From positions 682,001-746,000 of the forward strand of contig NZ_JAGIPG010000002.1 in the NCBI RefSeq assembly GCF_017877055.1: a DNA stretch of 64,000 bases, in the 5' to 3' direction. Under the pieces are notes generated by a model that was given only the letters and a program-made list of their open reading frames with translations, did no database searches and had not been told where the DNA came from. The translations under genes and the position numbers were made by a program. Below are positions 35,477 through 44,004 of the stretch, in pieces. The stretch comes from Neorhizobium galegae. Its GTDB lineage: Bacteria; Pseudomonadota; Alphaproteobacteria; Rhizobiales; Rhizobiaceae. Each line of letters opens with the position of its first letter. The first letter of the stretch is position 1.

Positions 35477-36508
35477 ATGCCCTTTTCGGAATTACGCACA
35501 TTCGCGCTGACTGCGCTGATCGGCACTGCTGGTGCGCTGATCGCAATTTTCATTGCTTTTCCAGCCCCTTATCTGATCGGCCCGGCGATCGCGATCACCA
35601 TTGCGGGGCTTGCCGGACTGAACCTGGCGGTGCCAGCGCAGGTCCGCAGCGTCTGTTTCATCATCGTCGGCGTATCGATGGGGGCGACTGTCACGCCGGA
35701 GGTGATCGTCGCGGCGCGCACCTGGCCGCTGAGTTTCGTCATGGTGCTCGTGGCGGTCGTGATCCTGCTCTATGTAAGCTCGTGGGTACTGCAGCGGTTC
35801 TTTCATTATGACCGGGTCACTGCGCTGCTTGCCTCGTCTCCCGGCCACCTGAGCTATGTGCTCAGCCTCGCCGCCGAAACCCGCTGCGACCTGCGCGCCG
35901 TCAGCGTCGGCCAGAGCGTGCGCGTGCTGGCACTGACAATTACCGTCCCGTTGATCGTCGAGGTCTTCGATCTTGTCGGCACCGATCCCGTTCTGGCGCC
36001 GCTGGCGATGAGCGCGCCTGTTCTCCTGGTCATGCTTGCGGTGTCGGCGCTGTTCGGCCTGCTGTTCATGCGCTGGAATTTTCCGGCGGCGTTGCTGCTT
36101 GGCGGCGTCGTGGTGTCGATCGCCACGCATGTGACCGGCTTCATCAGCGGCGGTGTTCCGAACTGGCTGCTGGTTCCGACCTATATCATCCTCGGTTCGG
36201 TCATCGGCACACGCTTCTGCGGCGTGTCGATCAGCGAATTGCGCACCGCCTTCATCGCCGGCGGCGTGGTGACGGTGGTCGTCATCGTGCTTGCGGCGGC
36301 GATCGCCGGCGGCGTTTCCTATCTGACCGGCGTGCCGCTCGATGCGGCACTGATCGCCTTTGCGCCCGGCGGGCTCGAAACCATGTCGGCTATGGCGGTG
36401 ATGCTGCATGCCGACCCCACCTATGTCGGCGCCCATCACGTGCTGCGGCTGATGTTCCTGTCGGTGCTGATGCCGATCGTGCTCGGCAAAGATGCTCGAC
36501 AGAAGTGA
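35477..36508 (+). CDS. AbrB-family membrane permease
   Basis: The 343-aa integral membrane protein has about ten helices in two internal repeats, the layout of the bacterial AbrB duplication family (formerly called ammonia monooxygenase-like). Segments such as FPAPYLIGPAIAITIAGL and FAPGGLETMSAMAVM recur at equivalent positions in each half. Transport of a small compound is suspected for the family, but none is established. I use the ATG at 35477, with AGGA upstream. The open frame from 35327 begins inside the rirA terminator. Confidence 0.83.
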   Translation: MPFSELRTFALTALIGTAGALIAIFIAFPAPYLIGPAIAITIAGLAGLNLAVPAQVRSVCFIIVGVSMGATVTPEVIVAARTWPLSFVMVLVAVVILLYVSSWVLQRFFHYDRVTALLASSPGHLSYVLSLAAETRCDLRAVSVGQSVRVLALTITVPLIVEVFDLVGTDPVLAPLAMSAPVLLVMLAVSALFGLLFMRWNFPAALLLGGVVVSIATHVTGFISGGVPNWLLVPTYIILGSVIGTRFCGVSISELRTAFIAGGVVTVVVIVLAAAIAGGVSYLTGVPLDAALIAFAPGGLETMSAMAVMLHADPTYVGAHHVLRLMFLSVLMPIVLGKDARQK

Positions 36509-36607
36509 GATTATGGAGAGATTGCCGCCGTCAGGCTTGTAGGGCATCAGCAAAGACGGGTATCCGTCGCGGGTCTAGAAACTTCAGAAAGGGCATAGAG
36601 GCCGATC

Positions 36608-37135
36608 ATGAACGCAAAAGCACCGGTAGCAATCGTCGTCATGGGCGTCAGCGGATCGGGGAAAACATCGGTCGGCGAACATCTTGCCGCGCGTCTCGGC
36701 TGCGCGTTCGTGGAGGGTGACCGTCTGCATCCGGAGGCGAATGTCGCCAAGATGGCCAAGGGCATTCCGCTGACCGATGACGACCGCTGGCCTTGGCTCG
36801 ATCTCGTCGGCGGCGAATTGGCCAAGGCGAGAGAGCGGGGCGAAAGCGTGGTCGTCTCGTGCTCGGCCCTGAAACAAGTCTACCGGGACCGGTTGCGGCG
36901 GGAGAGCGGCGGCACGCTCTATTTCATCTTCCTCACCGGCGACCCCAAGGTGCTTGAGCAACGGATGGGCGCGCGTACCGGCCATTTCATGCCTACGTCA
37001 CTGCTTCAGAGCCAGCTTGCCACCCTGGAAAGCCCTGAGCATGAGGTCGGCGTGGTAACCGTCGACATCGATGCAAGTGTCGATGCCATTGCCGATAAAG
37101 CTTTCGATGGTATTTCCGCGCTGACGGGAGCATAG
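36608..37135 (+). CDS. gntK: Gluconokinase
   Basis: The 175-aa P-loop kinase phosphorylates gluconate to 6-phosphogluconate. It has the Walker A MGVSGSGKTSVGEHLA (residues 12-27) and the gluconokinase signatures EGDRLHP, KMAKGIPLTDDDRWPWL and CSALKQVYRDRLR. Its length is typical. It is a single gene between a permease and a TetR regulator. No gluconate permease or repressor of the GntR type lies nearby. Confidence 0.93.
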   Translation: MNAKAPVAIVVMGVSGSGKTSVGEHLAARLGCAFVEGDRLHPEANVAKMAKGIPLTDDDRWPWLDLVGGELAKARERGESVVVSCSALKQVYRDRLRRESGGTLYFIFLTGDPKVLEQRMGARTGHFMPTSLLQSQLATLESPEHEVGVVTVDIDASVDAIADKAFDGISALTGA

Positions 37136-37344
37136 ATAATAAGATTTAAGCTCTCATTTTCTCCGATGTTCTGTCTTGTGCATCGGCGTGGAAAGTATTC
37201 TAAAAATTACCAGACTTCGTGATCCGATGCTCTTCGGGCGCCGTATAAACAACAGTTTTTGCATTCAAGCAATTCCGCCTGACTTACCGGAGATTTCGCC
37301 GGCACAGGCAACAGTTGACAGGTGTTTGAGGAGACGGTTTGCGG

Positions 37345-38001
37345 ATGCCAGATTCGACGCAAGGACCGGGGCGGGGTTCCCTTCGCCGGGTGCCGAAACA
37401 GGAACGAAGCCGCGAGCGTATCGATGAGATCCTGAAAGTATCCATGGAACTGATCGGCCAGAAGGGCATAGACGCAGTGACCATGAAGGAGATCGCCGCG
37501 CTTTCCGGCGGCCCTATCGCATCGGTCTACCAGTATTTCCCGAACAAGTCCGCCATCATCGCCACGCTCTACGAGCGTTACGTCGAAGAGGTTCGTTCCT
37601 TGGTGGTGGAGCAGATCGAAAAGATCGCCACGGCCGAAGACGCCTTGCACGCACCGGCGGCACTTTTCGATATGTACTACTACAACATGCGGGAAAGGCC
37701 GGCGACTCAGGATCTCCTGAACGCCATCCAGGCGGACAAGGCGCTTGCGGACCTCGATATCGCAGAGACCCGCTTCCAGGCCGACGTATTTTACAAGGCC
37801 ACGGAACCTTTCGTTGAACAGCCTCTGCGAGAAAGTTATGCGCAGACGCTCCTGGTGATGTTTCACATGGCAGGCGCCACCCTGCGGCTGGCTCTCATGA
37901 TTCCGGAAAGCGAAGCAGCCGGAACTGTTGCGCAGTTCAAGTCCATTATTCGGACGCAGGCGACCTATTACCTCACTGGCAGCTTCCCGGCGTCGCTCTG
38001 A
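37345..38001 (+). CDS. TetR-family transcriptional regulator
   Basis: The 218-aa regulator has an N-terminal TetR helix-turn-helix (about residues 20-65, with VTMKEIAALSGGPIASVYQYFPNKSAI) and an all-helical ligand domain. GAGGAG (37327-37332) precedes both a TTG at 37339 and the ATG at 37345, and I prefer ATG. It faces the puuB-like gene convergently, 8 bases away, so a role in polyamine control is possible but not shown. The 200-base spacer upstream (37136-37338) is AT-rich and may hold its operator. Confidence 0.85.
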   Translation: MPDSTQGPGRGSLRRVPKQERSRERIDEILKVSMELIGQKGIDAVTMKEIAALSGGPIASVYQYFPNKSAIIATLYERYVEEVRSLVVEQIEKIATAEDALHAPAALFDMYYYNMRERPATQDLLNAIQADKALADLDIAETRFQADVFYKATEPFVEQPLRESYAQTLLVMFHMAGATLRLALMIPESEAAGTVAQFKSIIRTQATYYLTGSFPASL

Positions 38002-38009
38002 TCATTGGG

Positions 38010-39308
38010 TCACACGCCCAGCCGGTCGCGCACTCCATACCACCAGGCGCCGAGCACCGTGAGCGGTACCCGAAAGGTCCGGCCGCCCGGGAAGGGCAGG
38101 TTGGGGAGCGACGACCAGATGTCGAACCGTTCCGCATGGCCTGCGACCGCCTCGCCGAGGATCTTGCCAAGCAGATGCGTGGTGGTCACGCCATGGCCGC
38201 TGTCGCCGTGCGAGAAATAGACCTTGTCCGACAGTTTCCCCACATGAGGGATACGCGTCAGGGTCAGCGCGAAATTGCCGCTCCAGGCATAGTCGATCGT
38301 CACGTCCTTCAACTGTGGAAACGTCTTCAGCATGTTGGGGCGGATGACGCCCGTGAGGTCGCTCGGGTCGTGCCCGCCGTAACCGATGCCGCCGCCGTAT
38401 AGCAGCCGGTTGTCGGCAGTGCGCCTGTAATAGTCGAGGATGTAATTGGCGTCCTCGACGCAGTAGTTGGCCGGCAGCAGGCTTTCGATCAGCGCGGCGT
38501 CGAGCGGTTCCGTCGCCATCACCTGGCTGGAAACCGGCATCATCCGGCCGCTGATCTCCGGAAACTGAGGGGAGAGATAGGCATTGCCGCAGACGAGCAC
38601 ATACGAGGCATTGACCGCACCCTTTTCGGTCCGCACCACCTGTGTTTCGCCCATGTCGAGGCCGGTTACGCGCGAGGCTTCGAAGATCCGTCCGCCAAGG
38701 CTTTCGAACGCCGCGGCTTCTCCGAGCACGAGATCGAGTGGGTGGATGTGGCCGCCGAGCTTGTCGATCATGCCACCGGCATACCGATCGGTCTTCACGT
38801 ATTTGCCGACATCTGCCTTGGAGACCATCTCCAGCCCGCCATGACCGTATCGCTCCCAATCGGCCTTGTGATGCTCCATCTCGCGGATCTGCTTGGTGGT
38901 GAAGGCCGCGAAGAAGCCACCATGCACAAGGTCGCAGTCGATCCCGTATTTCTCCACCCGGCCACGGATGATCTCGCCGCCTTCGAGCGACATCGCGCCG
39001 AGCCTCACCGCCTTGTCGCGGCCATAACGGCCGGCGATGGTTTCGAGGTCGCGGCTGTAGCCGTTGACGATCTGGCCGCCATTGCGGCCCGATGCGCCGA
39101 AGCCGATGCGCTCCGCTTCCAGCACCACGACGGAATATCCGCGCTCGGCAAGTTCGAGCGCCGCGGAAATGCCCGTGAAGCCGGCGCCGATAACGCAGAC
39201 ATCCGCTTCGGCGCCGCCAATGAGGGCTGGGCGGGCACGCTTGTCCTTGGCAGAAGCCGCATACCAGGAATCCGCATGACGCGGGTTGCCGCTCGCCTTG
39301 AAAGCCAT
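38010..39308 (-). CDS. puuB: FAD-dependent oxidoreductase, gamma-glutamylputrescine oxidase-like
   Basis: The 432-aa DAO-family flavoprotein has the dinucleotide site DVCVIGAGFTGISAALELAERG (about residues 36-57) and FGASGRNGGQIVNGYSRDLE, the hallmark of the PuuB/OrdL group that oxidises gamma-glutamylputrescine. The C-terminal DSGHGVTTTHLLGKIL closes the FAD site. A PuuB role would fit with the putrescine importer at 4-8 kb. Other Puu genes are not present, so related amines remain possible. The Shine-Dalgarno is weak. Confidence 0.8.
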   Translation of the reverse strand: MAFKASGNPRHADSWYAASAKDKRARPALIGGAEADVCVIGAGFTGISAALELAERGYSVVVLEAERIGFGASGRNGGQIVNGYSRDLETIAGRYGRDKAVRLGAMSLEGGEIIRGRVEKYGIDCDLVHGGFFAAFTTKQIREMEHHKADWERYGHGGLEMVSKADVGKYVKTDRYAGGMIDKLGGHIHPLDLVLGEAAAFESLGGRIFEASRVTGLDMGETQVVRTEKGAVNASYVLVCGNAYLSPQFPEISGRMMPVSSQVMATEPLDAALIESLLPANYCVEDANYILDYYRRTADNRLLYGGGIGYGGHDPSDLTGVIRPNMLKTFPQLKDVTIDYAWSGNFALTLTRIPHVGKLSDKVYFSHGDSGHGVTTTHLLGKILGEAVAGHAERFDIWSSLPNLPFPGGRTFRVPLTVLGAWWYGVRDRLGV

Positions 39309-39470
39309 GTCACACCGTCAGGATAAAGGGGTTGCGTTGGAGATCTGCGGCAAGCCGGAAAATCCTTCTAAAAATCATTGCCGGCACCATGCCCGGTTTG
39401 TTCTCCGAGAAGATCCGGCGTGGCTGATATCGTCCCATGAACGCCGGGCGACCCCTTTGCCCGAGGGGAG

Positions 39471-40718
39471 CTAGGCGTTGAAACGCTCCGGTCTGTAGGC
39501 GGAGATGTCGATCAGCGTCTTCTCGCCGGAAATCGCTTCGGCGATCACCTGTCCAGTCACCGGTCCGAGCGTCAGGCCGTGATGCGCATGCCCGAAGGCG
39601 AACCACAGGCCGTCATGCCGCGGCGCCTTGCCGATGACCGGCATCATGTCCGGTGTGCAGGGACGGGCACCCATCCAGGGCTCTTGGTCGAGCCGCTCCG
39701 CGAGCGGGAAGATGCTGCGGGCGACTGCTTCGGCGCGCTCCAGCTGGACCGGCGTCTTGGGCGCATCGCGGCGCGCGAATTCCGCGCCGGTCGTCAGGCG
39801 GATCCCCTGGTTCATAGGCGCCAGGAAATAGCCCCGTTCGGCATCCATGGTCCAACCGTTGAGCTTGGCATTGCCCTTGGCCGCATAATGCATGTGGTAG
39901 CCGCGCTTGACGCCGACCAGGAAATTGTAGCCGAGCGGTTTTGTCACAGTGTCGGACCAGGGCCCGAGCGCCACGACGGCGTCCTTGGCTTCCACGGTGC
40001 CGTCGCCGGCGACGATACGCCAGCCGGTCTTGGTCTGCGACAGGCTTTTGGCATCGCCCTTGAGCACACGGCCGCCGAGCTTTTCGAACAGCGCCACATA
40101 GGCGCGCGTCAGGGCCAGCGGGTCCTTGACCGACCATGGGTCTTCCCAGCGCAGGCCGCCGACGAAATCGGTGGAAAGATTGGGCTCCTGCTCGGCGATA
40201 TCGGCAGGCGAGAGCTCCTTGAACGCGACGCCGTATTCCTTGCGGAGCCGTTCGGCCTCGCCGATCTCGCCGTCATGCTTGCCGCGGGTGCGGAACACCT
40301 CCGTCCAGCCGTTCTTGGCGATCAGATCCTGGGCTCCGGCTTCCTCGATCAGCTCGTTATGGGTCGCGATCGAGTGCTCGATCAACGGCGCGTAGGCGCG
40401 CGCGATCAGCTGGTGGCGGGTCAGGTTCGAATGCCACCAGTATTTCGCCAGGAACGAGGTGACCGAGGGAATGGCTTTCCAGTGATAATGCGCGTCGATG
40501 CGGTTGTTGAGCGCATAGCGCAGGATCAGGCCGAACTGCTGGGGAAAGCCATAGGGGACGACGCCTTCGCGCTGGATCAGGCCGGCATTGCCGTAGGATG
40601 TCTCCATCCCGGGTTCCTTGCGGTCGACGAGCACCACCGATTTGCCGCGCCGGGCGAGCTGCAATGCCGTCGAAACGCCGACAATGCCGGCTCCCAGCAC
40701 GATCGCATCTGCTGTCAT
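39471..40718 (-). CDS. dadA: D-amino-acid dehydrogenase-like FAD oxidoreductase
   Basis: The 415-aa flavoprotein has the N-terminal FAD motif AIVLGAGIVGVSTALQLARRG and the DadA-family segments ETSYGNAGLIQ and GHAHHGLTLGPVTGQVIAE. It would oxidise D-amino acids to keto acids, passing electrons to the respiratory chain. I use the ATG at 40716-40718; the extra seven codons of the frame begin with TTG. It lies on the same strand as the PuuB-like gene, 162 bases upstream. The small hairpin at about 39452-39468 may separate them. Confidence 0.83.
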   Translation of the reverse strand: MTADAIVLGAGIVGVSTALQLARRGKSVVLVDRKEPGMETSYGNAGLIQREGVVPYGFPQQFGLILRYALNNRIDAHYHWKAIPSVTSFLAKYWWHSNLTRHQLIARAYAPLIEHSIATHNELIEEAGAQDLIAKNGWTEVFRTRGKHDGEIGEAERLRKEYGVAFKELSPADIAEQEPNLSTDFVGGLRWEDPWSVKDPLALTRAYVALFEKLGGRVLKGDAKSLSQTKTGWRIVAGDGTVEAKDAVVALGPWSDTVTKPLGYNFLVGVKRGYHMHYAAKGNAKLNGWTMDAERGYFLAPMNQGIRLTTGAEFARRDAPKTPVQLERAEAVARSIFPLAERLDQEPWMGARPCTPDMMPVIGKAPRHDGLWFAFGHAHHGLTLGPVTGQVIAEAISGEKTLIDISAYRPERFNA

Positions 40719-40952
40719 GATCTGAATTCCATTTCCCAAGTCTTTTATAGTTCGAGGATTTCAAACATGCCGCCCGGAATGCTGCGGCGCAAATGAAAAA
40801 TCGCGGCTGCTTATATGGAATCCCTATTTCTTCACATGGCGCCTCCAATCGAAAGCCTATGGGGCCGTCGCTACCTTCTGGATCGTGCATCGGTTTCGAT
40901 GCCGGCTCCGCGCGACAACGCCGCGGGCCAATCCCAACAAGGAGTGACTGAA

Positions 40953-41132
40953 ATGTTTGGTCGTTTGGGGAGCGTTTACGTCCTGCATCTTGCTGAAGCC
41001 AAGGCCCAGCAGCATCGACTGTCGCAGCCAGATCGCCCGGTCGATGCGAATCTCGGGGTCTTCCTGAGGCTTCTGGGGGTCATCGGTCTCGGCCTCTGCG
41101 CCGCAGGTTTTGTTGCCATGATGGTGGCCTGA
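40953..41132 (+). CDS. Small single-span membrane protein (59 aa)
   Basis: The ATG at 40953 has AAGGAG (40939-40944) upstream. The first 35 residues are polar and His/Gln-rich, followed by one transmembrane helix (about residues 36-57, GVFLRLLGVIGLGLCAAGF). The longer frame from 40815 has no ribosome site. The stop is 11 bases before the next small gene and the two probably form one transcript. Function unknown. Confidence 0.7.
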   Translation: MFGRLGSVYVLHLAEAKAQQHRLSQPDRPVDANLGVFLRLLGVIGLGLCAAGFVAMMVA

Positions 41133-41143
41133 GGAGAAACACG

Positions 41144-41434
41144 ATGAACAAGGCAATGTTAAAAAGCGAACCTCCCGCGCGCGGCGCGCGTTTCATGGTC
41201 GGCCGCGATTCCAGCGGCCGCTGGATCGTCTCAGACCGCGAGGGTCGCATCGGCGGACTATTCACCGACCGGGCGTCGGCGGTGCATTTCGCCATGTTCG
41301 AAAGCGATCATGTGCCCGGTGCCGTCTGCTGCGTGCCGGAAGAAGTGACCTTGAGCCTCGGGCCGATTTTCGAAACCCCGGTCAAGGCCCCCAAGGCGAT
41401 CAGCACCCGCATGAAGATCGTCGGGCGGGCATGA
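41144..41434 (+). CDS. Conserved hypothetical protein (96 aa)
   Basis: The small soluble protein has a beta-rich core (ARFMVGRDSSGRWIVSDREG) followed by GGLFTDRASAVHFAMFE, a pattern I have seen in rhizobial hypothetical proteins resembling the DUF2188-type fold (short repeats of strand plus Gly/Arg turns). AGGAG precedes the ATG. It is part of the run of small genes ahead of kdp. No function can be given. Confidence 0.72.
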   Translation: MNKAMLKSEPPARGARFMVGRDSSGRWIVSDREGRIGGLFTDRASAVHFAMFESDHVPGAVCCVPEEVTLSLGPIFETPVKAPKAISTRMKIVGRA

Positions 41435-41445
41435 GGAGAATGCCG

Positions 41446-41562
41446 ATGTCCGGGGCCGTTTATCAGATGCGCGGACATGTCTATCCGCGCTCCCGTACTT
41501 TCGGGAAGCCGGACCATCTGCGTGCATCGAGCATCATTCTCGGCATGCAGTCATGCTGGTAG
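41446..41562 (+). CDS. Possible small protein (38 aa) in the kdp upstream gene run
   Basis: ATG at 41446 lies seven bases after AGGAG (41434-41438), which overlaps the stop of the preceding gene. The product is basic (MSGAVYQMRGHVYPRSR then RTFGKPDHLRASS) with no clear domain. A 17-codon hydrophobic frame starts inside it at 41553 and ends at TGA 41604-41606. It may be real only as a coupled leader. The evidence is the ribosome site and position alone. Confidence 0.35.
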   Translation: MSGAVYQMRGHVYPRSRTFGKPDHLRASSIILGMQSCW

Positions 41563-41634
41563 TGCTCGTGACCGCCTACGCCATAACTCTTGCGGCCGCG
41601 TCCTGAGGATAGCCGCCGCCGGAAAGAACGAAAT

Positions 41635-41660
41635 TCCTATAGGATTTTTATTTCTTTCCT
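41635..41660. promoter_or_regulatory. Palindrome plus T-rich tract upstream of kdp (candidate KdpE site or promoter)
   Basis: The perfect 10-base palindrome TCCTATAGGA (41635-41644) is followed by TTTTTATTTCTTTCC. KdpE of E. coli binds a T-rich stretch just upstream of its kdp promoter, and this tract is the best match in the 213-base spacer between the small genes and kdp. No clean -35/-10 pair was identified. Assignment is inference. Confidence 0.4.
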
Positions 41661-41750
41661 CTGCGCTCCGTCTCGAACCCCTATGCGGTCGCGCCGCATA
41701 TTAGCGTCCGGGAGATCGCGAAAGATCATCTCCAAGCCAGAAAGCATCAA

Positions 41751-41780
41751 GGTGCCGTCTTTCAGGGATGGCACCCTTTG
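41751..41780 (+). terminator. Hairpin in the kdp leader (possible attenuator)
   Basis: GGTGCC (41751-41756) and GGCACC (41770-41775) form a stem with a 13-base loop, extended by AA/TT on the outside with one bulge, then CTTTG. It lies about 45 bases before the first kdp-linked small gene, where partial termination or leader folding could adjust expression. Confidence 0.4.
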
Positions 41781-41819
41781 TCTTGTCCGGCCTCGCCTTA
41801 ACAACAGGAGTCCAGATCA

Positions 41820-41903
41820 ATGATGGACGTCATTCTACTCGGCACCGCAGTCGTCTTCTTCGGTCTCTGCTTTGCCTATACCCGCGCCTGCGACAGGCTT
41901 TGA
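41820..41903 (+). CDS. Small membrane peptide (27 aa) preceding kdpF
   Basis: ATG at 41820 has AGGAG (41806-41810) nine bases upstream. The product MMDVILLGTAVVFFGLCF, with AYTRACDRL after it, is one transmembrane helix with a short basic tail. Similar tiny proteins are often found just ahead of kdpF in proteobacteria, from memory. It ends 14 bases before the kdpF ATG, so it is almost certainly co-transcribed. A structural or regulatory role in the Kdp complex is not shown. Confidence 0.6.
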   Translation: MMDVILLGTAVVFFGLCFAYTRACDRL

Positions 41904-41917
41904 AGGGAGAAGCGCCG

Positions 41918-42007
41918 ATGATCCTCGATTATGTCCTGAGCGGTGCCGTGACCGTGTTCCTCACCGTCTACCTCACATACGCTCTCATTCGTCCCGAACG
42001 CTTCTGA
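41918..42007 (+). CDS. kdpF: K(+)-transporting ATPase subunit KdpF
   Basis: The 29-residue membrane peptide has a single helix and the family ending ALIRPERF. KdpF stabilises the KdpFABC complex. The ATG at 41918 follows AAGGGAGA. It precedes kdpA by 64 bases. Confidence 0.92.
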   Translation: MILDYVLSGAVTVFLTVYLTYALIRPERF

Positions 42008-42071
42008 AAAGAACGCTTTTGAAGAGAACCGGCGCTTTCGTCAGCTGCCGGGTATTGAAAGTTAACCCCAA

Positions 42072-43775
42072 ATGACCCTCAACGGATGGCTTCAGATCCT
42101 GCTTTATTGCGGGATCATCATCGCGCTCGTCAAACCGCTCGGCGGTTACATGACGCGTGTCTTTTCAGGCGAGCGCACTCTTCTGTCACCCGTCCTCGTT
42201 CCGATCGAACGCGGACTTTATGCCATGGCCGGCACCAGCGAGCGCGAAGACCAGCATTGGACCGCCTATGCCTTTTCGCTGCTGATGTTCAACTTGCTTG
42301 GCGTGCTCGTGCTTTACGCTTTGATGCGCCTGCAGGCGGGCCTGCCGTATAATCCGGCCGGCATGGGCGCCGTCCCGCCCGAGCTTTCCTTCAACACCGC
42401 CGTCAGCTTTGTTTCGAACACCAACTGGCAGAACTACGGTGGCGAAAGCACCATGTCCTATCTCACCCAGATGATGGGCCTCAACGTGCAGAACTTCCTG
42501 TCTGCCGCGACCGGCATGGCGATTGCCGTCGGCCTGATCCGCGCCTTTTCGCGCGTATCGGGCAAGGCGATCGGCAATTTCTGGGTCGATATGACCCGCG
42601 CCACGCTCTATATCCTGCTGCCGATCTGCGTCGTCCTGACGCTGGTCTACGTCTGGCTCGGCGTGCCGCAGACGCTCGGACCTTATGTCGAGGCAACGAC
42701 GCTGGAAGGCGCCAAGCAGACCATCGCGCTCGGCCCGGTCGCCTCGCAGCTGGCCATCAAGATGCTCGGCACCAATGGCGGCGGTTTCTTCAATGCCAAC
42801 TCCGCCCATCCGTTCGAAAACCCCGACAACATCTCCAACATGATCCAGATGCTGTCTATCTTCGCGATCGGCGCGGGTTTGACCAACGTCTTCGGCCGCA
42901 TGGTCGGCAACCAGCGCCAGGGCTGGGCGATCCTCGCTTCGATGGGCATCCTGTTCATCGTCGGCGTCGGCATCACCTACTGGGCGGAAGCGGCCGGCAA
43001 TCCTCTCATGCACCAGCTCGGCCTTGCCGGCGGTAACATGGAAGGCAAGGAAGTCCGCTTCGGCACCGCCATGTCCTCGCTGTTTGCGGTCATCACCACG
43101 GCGGCCTCCTGCGGCGCGGTCAACGCCATGCATGGCTCGTTCACCGCGCTCGGCGGCCTGATCCCGCTCATCAACATGCAGCTCGGCGAAGTCATCGTCG
43201 GCGGCGTCGGCGCTGGCTTCTACGGCATTATCCTCTTCATCATCGTCGCAGTCTTCGTGGCCGGGCTTATGGTCGGTCGTACGCCGGAATATCTCGGCAA
43301 GAAGATCGAGGCGAAGGAGATGAAAATGGCCGTGCTTGCCATCCTCTGCCTGCCGCTCGCCATGCTGGTCTTCACGGCGATTGCCACGGTCCTGCCATCC
43401 GCCGTCGCCTCGATCGGCACCGCCGGCCCGCACGGCTTCTCCGAAATCCTCTATGCCTATACGTCGGCTGCGGCCAATAACGGCTCGGCTTTCGGCGGCC
43501 TGACGGGCAATACGCCCTGGTACAACGTGACGCTCGGTATCGGCATGCTGATGGGCCGCTTCCTGGTCATCATCCCCGCCCTTGCAATTGCAGGCTCGCT
43601 GGTCGCCAAGAAGACTGTTCCGGCCTCTGCCGGCACCTTCCCGACCGACGGCCCGCTCTTCGTCGGCCTGCTGGTCGGCACGATCCTGATTGTCGGCGGC
43701 CTCACCTTCATGCCCGCTCTGGCGCTCGGCCCGGTCGTCGAACACCTGGTCATGATCGCCGGCCAGACCTTCTGA
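42072..43775 (+). CDS. kdpA: K(+)-transporting ATPase subunit KdpA
   Basis: The 567-aa potassium-channel-like subunit selects and conducts K+ for the KdpFABC pump at the inner membrane. It has about ten helices and four pore-loop segments, such as [13 protein letters not shown] (about residues 117-129) and [19 protein letters not shown] (about 233-251), typical of the K+ filter of this family. The ATG lacks a strong Shine-Dalgarno. It is followed not by kdpB directly, as usual, but by a 50-codon extra gene. Confidence 0.96.
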   Translation: MTLNGWLQILLYCGIIIALVKPLGGYMTRVFSGERTLLSPVLVPIERGLYAMAGTSEREDQHWTAYAFSLLMFNLLGVLVLYALMRLQAGLPYNPAGMGAVPPELSFNTAVSFVSNTNWQNYGGESTMSYLTQMMGLNVQNFLSAATGMAIAVGLIRAFSRVSGKAIGNFWVDMTRATLYILLPICVVLTLVYVWLGVPQTLGPYVEATTLEGAKQTIALGPVASQLAIKMLGTNGGGFFNANSAHPFENPDNISNMIQMLSIFAIGAGLTNVFGRMVGNQRQGWAILASMGILFIVGVGITYWAEAAGNPLMHQLGLAGGNMEGKEVRFGTAMSSLFAVITTAASCGAVNAMHGSFTALGGLIPLINMQLGEVIVGGVGAGFYGIILFIIVAVFVAGLMVGRTPEYLGKKIEAKEMKMAVLAILCLPLAMLVFTAIATVLPSAVASIGTAGPHGFSEILYAYTSAAANNGSAFGGLTGNTPWYNVTLGIGMLMGRFLVIIPALAIAGSLVAKKTVPASAGTFPTDGPLFVGLLVGTILIVGGLTFMPALALGPVVEHLVMIAGQTF

Positions 43776-43795
43776 GGTAGTGAGGGAGCAGTGCC

Positions 43796-43948
43796 ATGAG
43801 CATCCGCAAAGCCCTCCGCAGACAGTCCACCCTTGCCTCGCAGAAACGAGGCAAGGGTGAGCAGAGCCCCTACGGCTCCTATGCAATTTTTATCATGACG
43901 GCGGTCATTCTTGCCGTTGTCCTCGTGATCGAAGTCTTGCGCGGCTGA
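43796..43948 (+). CDS. Extra small membrane protein (50 aa) between kdpA and kdpB
   Basis: ATG at 43796 follows GAGGGAG, 20 bases after the kdpA stop. The product has a basic N-terminus ([10 protein letters not shown]), a short linker ([10 protein letters not shown]) and one strongly hydrophobic helix ([19 protein letters not shown], about residues 30-48). Standard kdp operons have no gene here. The reading frame spans a 13-bp perfect hairpin (43828-43859). No family is recognised. The positive-inside pattern and the ribosome site argue that it is translated. Confidence 0.65.
   Translation: MSIRKALRRQSTLASQKRGKGEQSPYGSYAIFIMTAVILAVVLVIEVLRG
43828..43859 (+). other. 13-bp perfect stem-loop inside the kdpA-kdpB intergenic gene
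   Basis: CACCCTTGCCTCG (43828-43840) and CGAGGCAAGGGTG (43847-43859) pair without mismatch around the loop CAGAAA. No U-run follows. In an mRNA it would be a strong barrier to 3' exonucleases. It could set a higher kdpA than kdpB dose or slow ribosomes at this gene. Confidence 0.8.
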
Positions 43949-44004
43949 TCGACCCTTCGTCGCCTCGTTTGACAAGGCAACTCATTTCAAAGCTGGAGTC
44001 TCTT

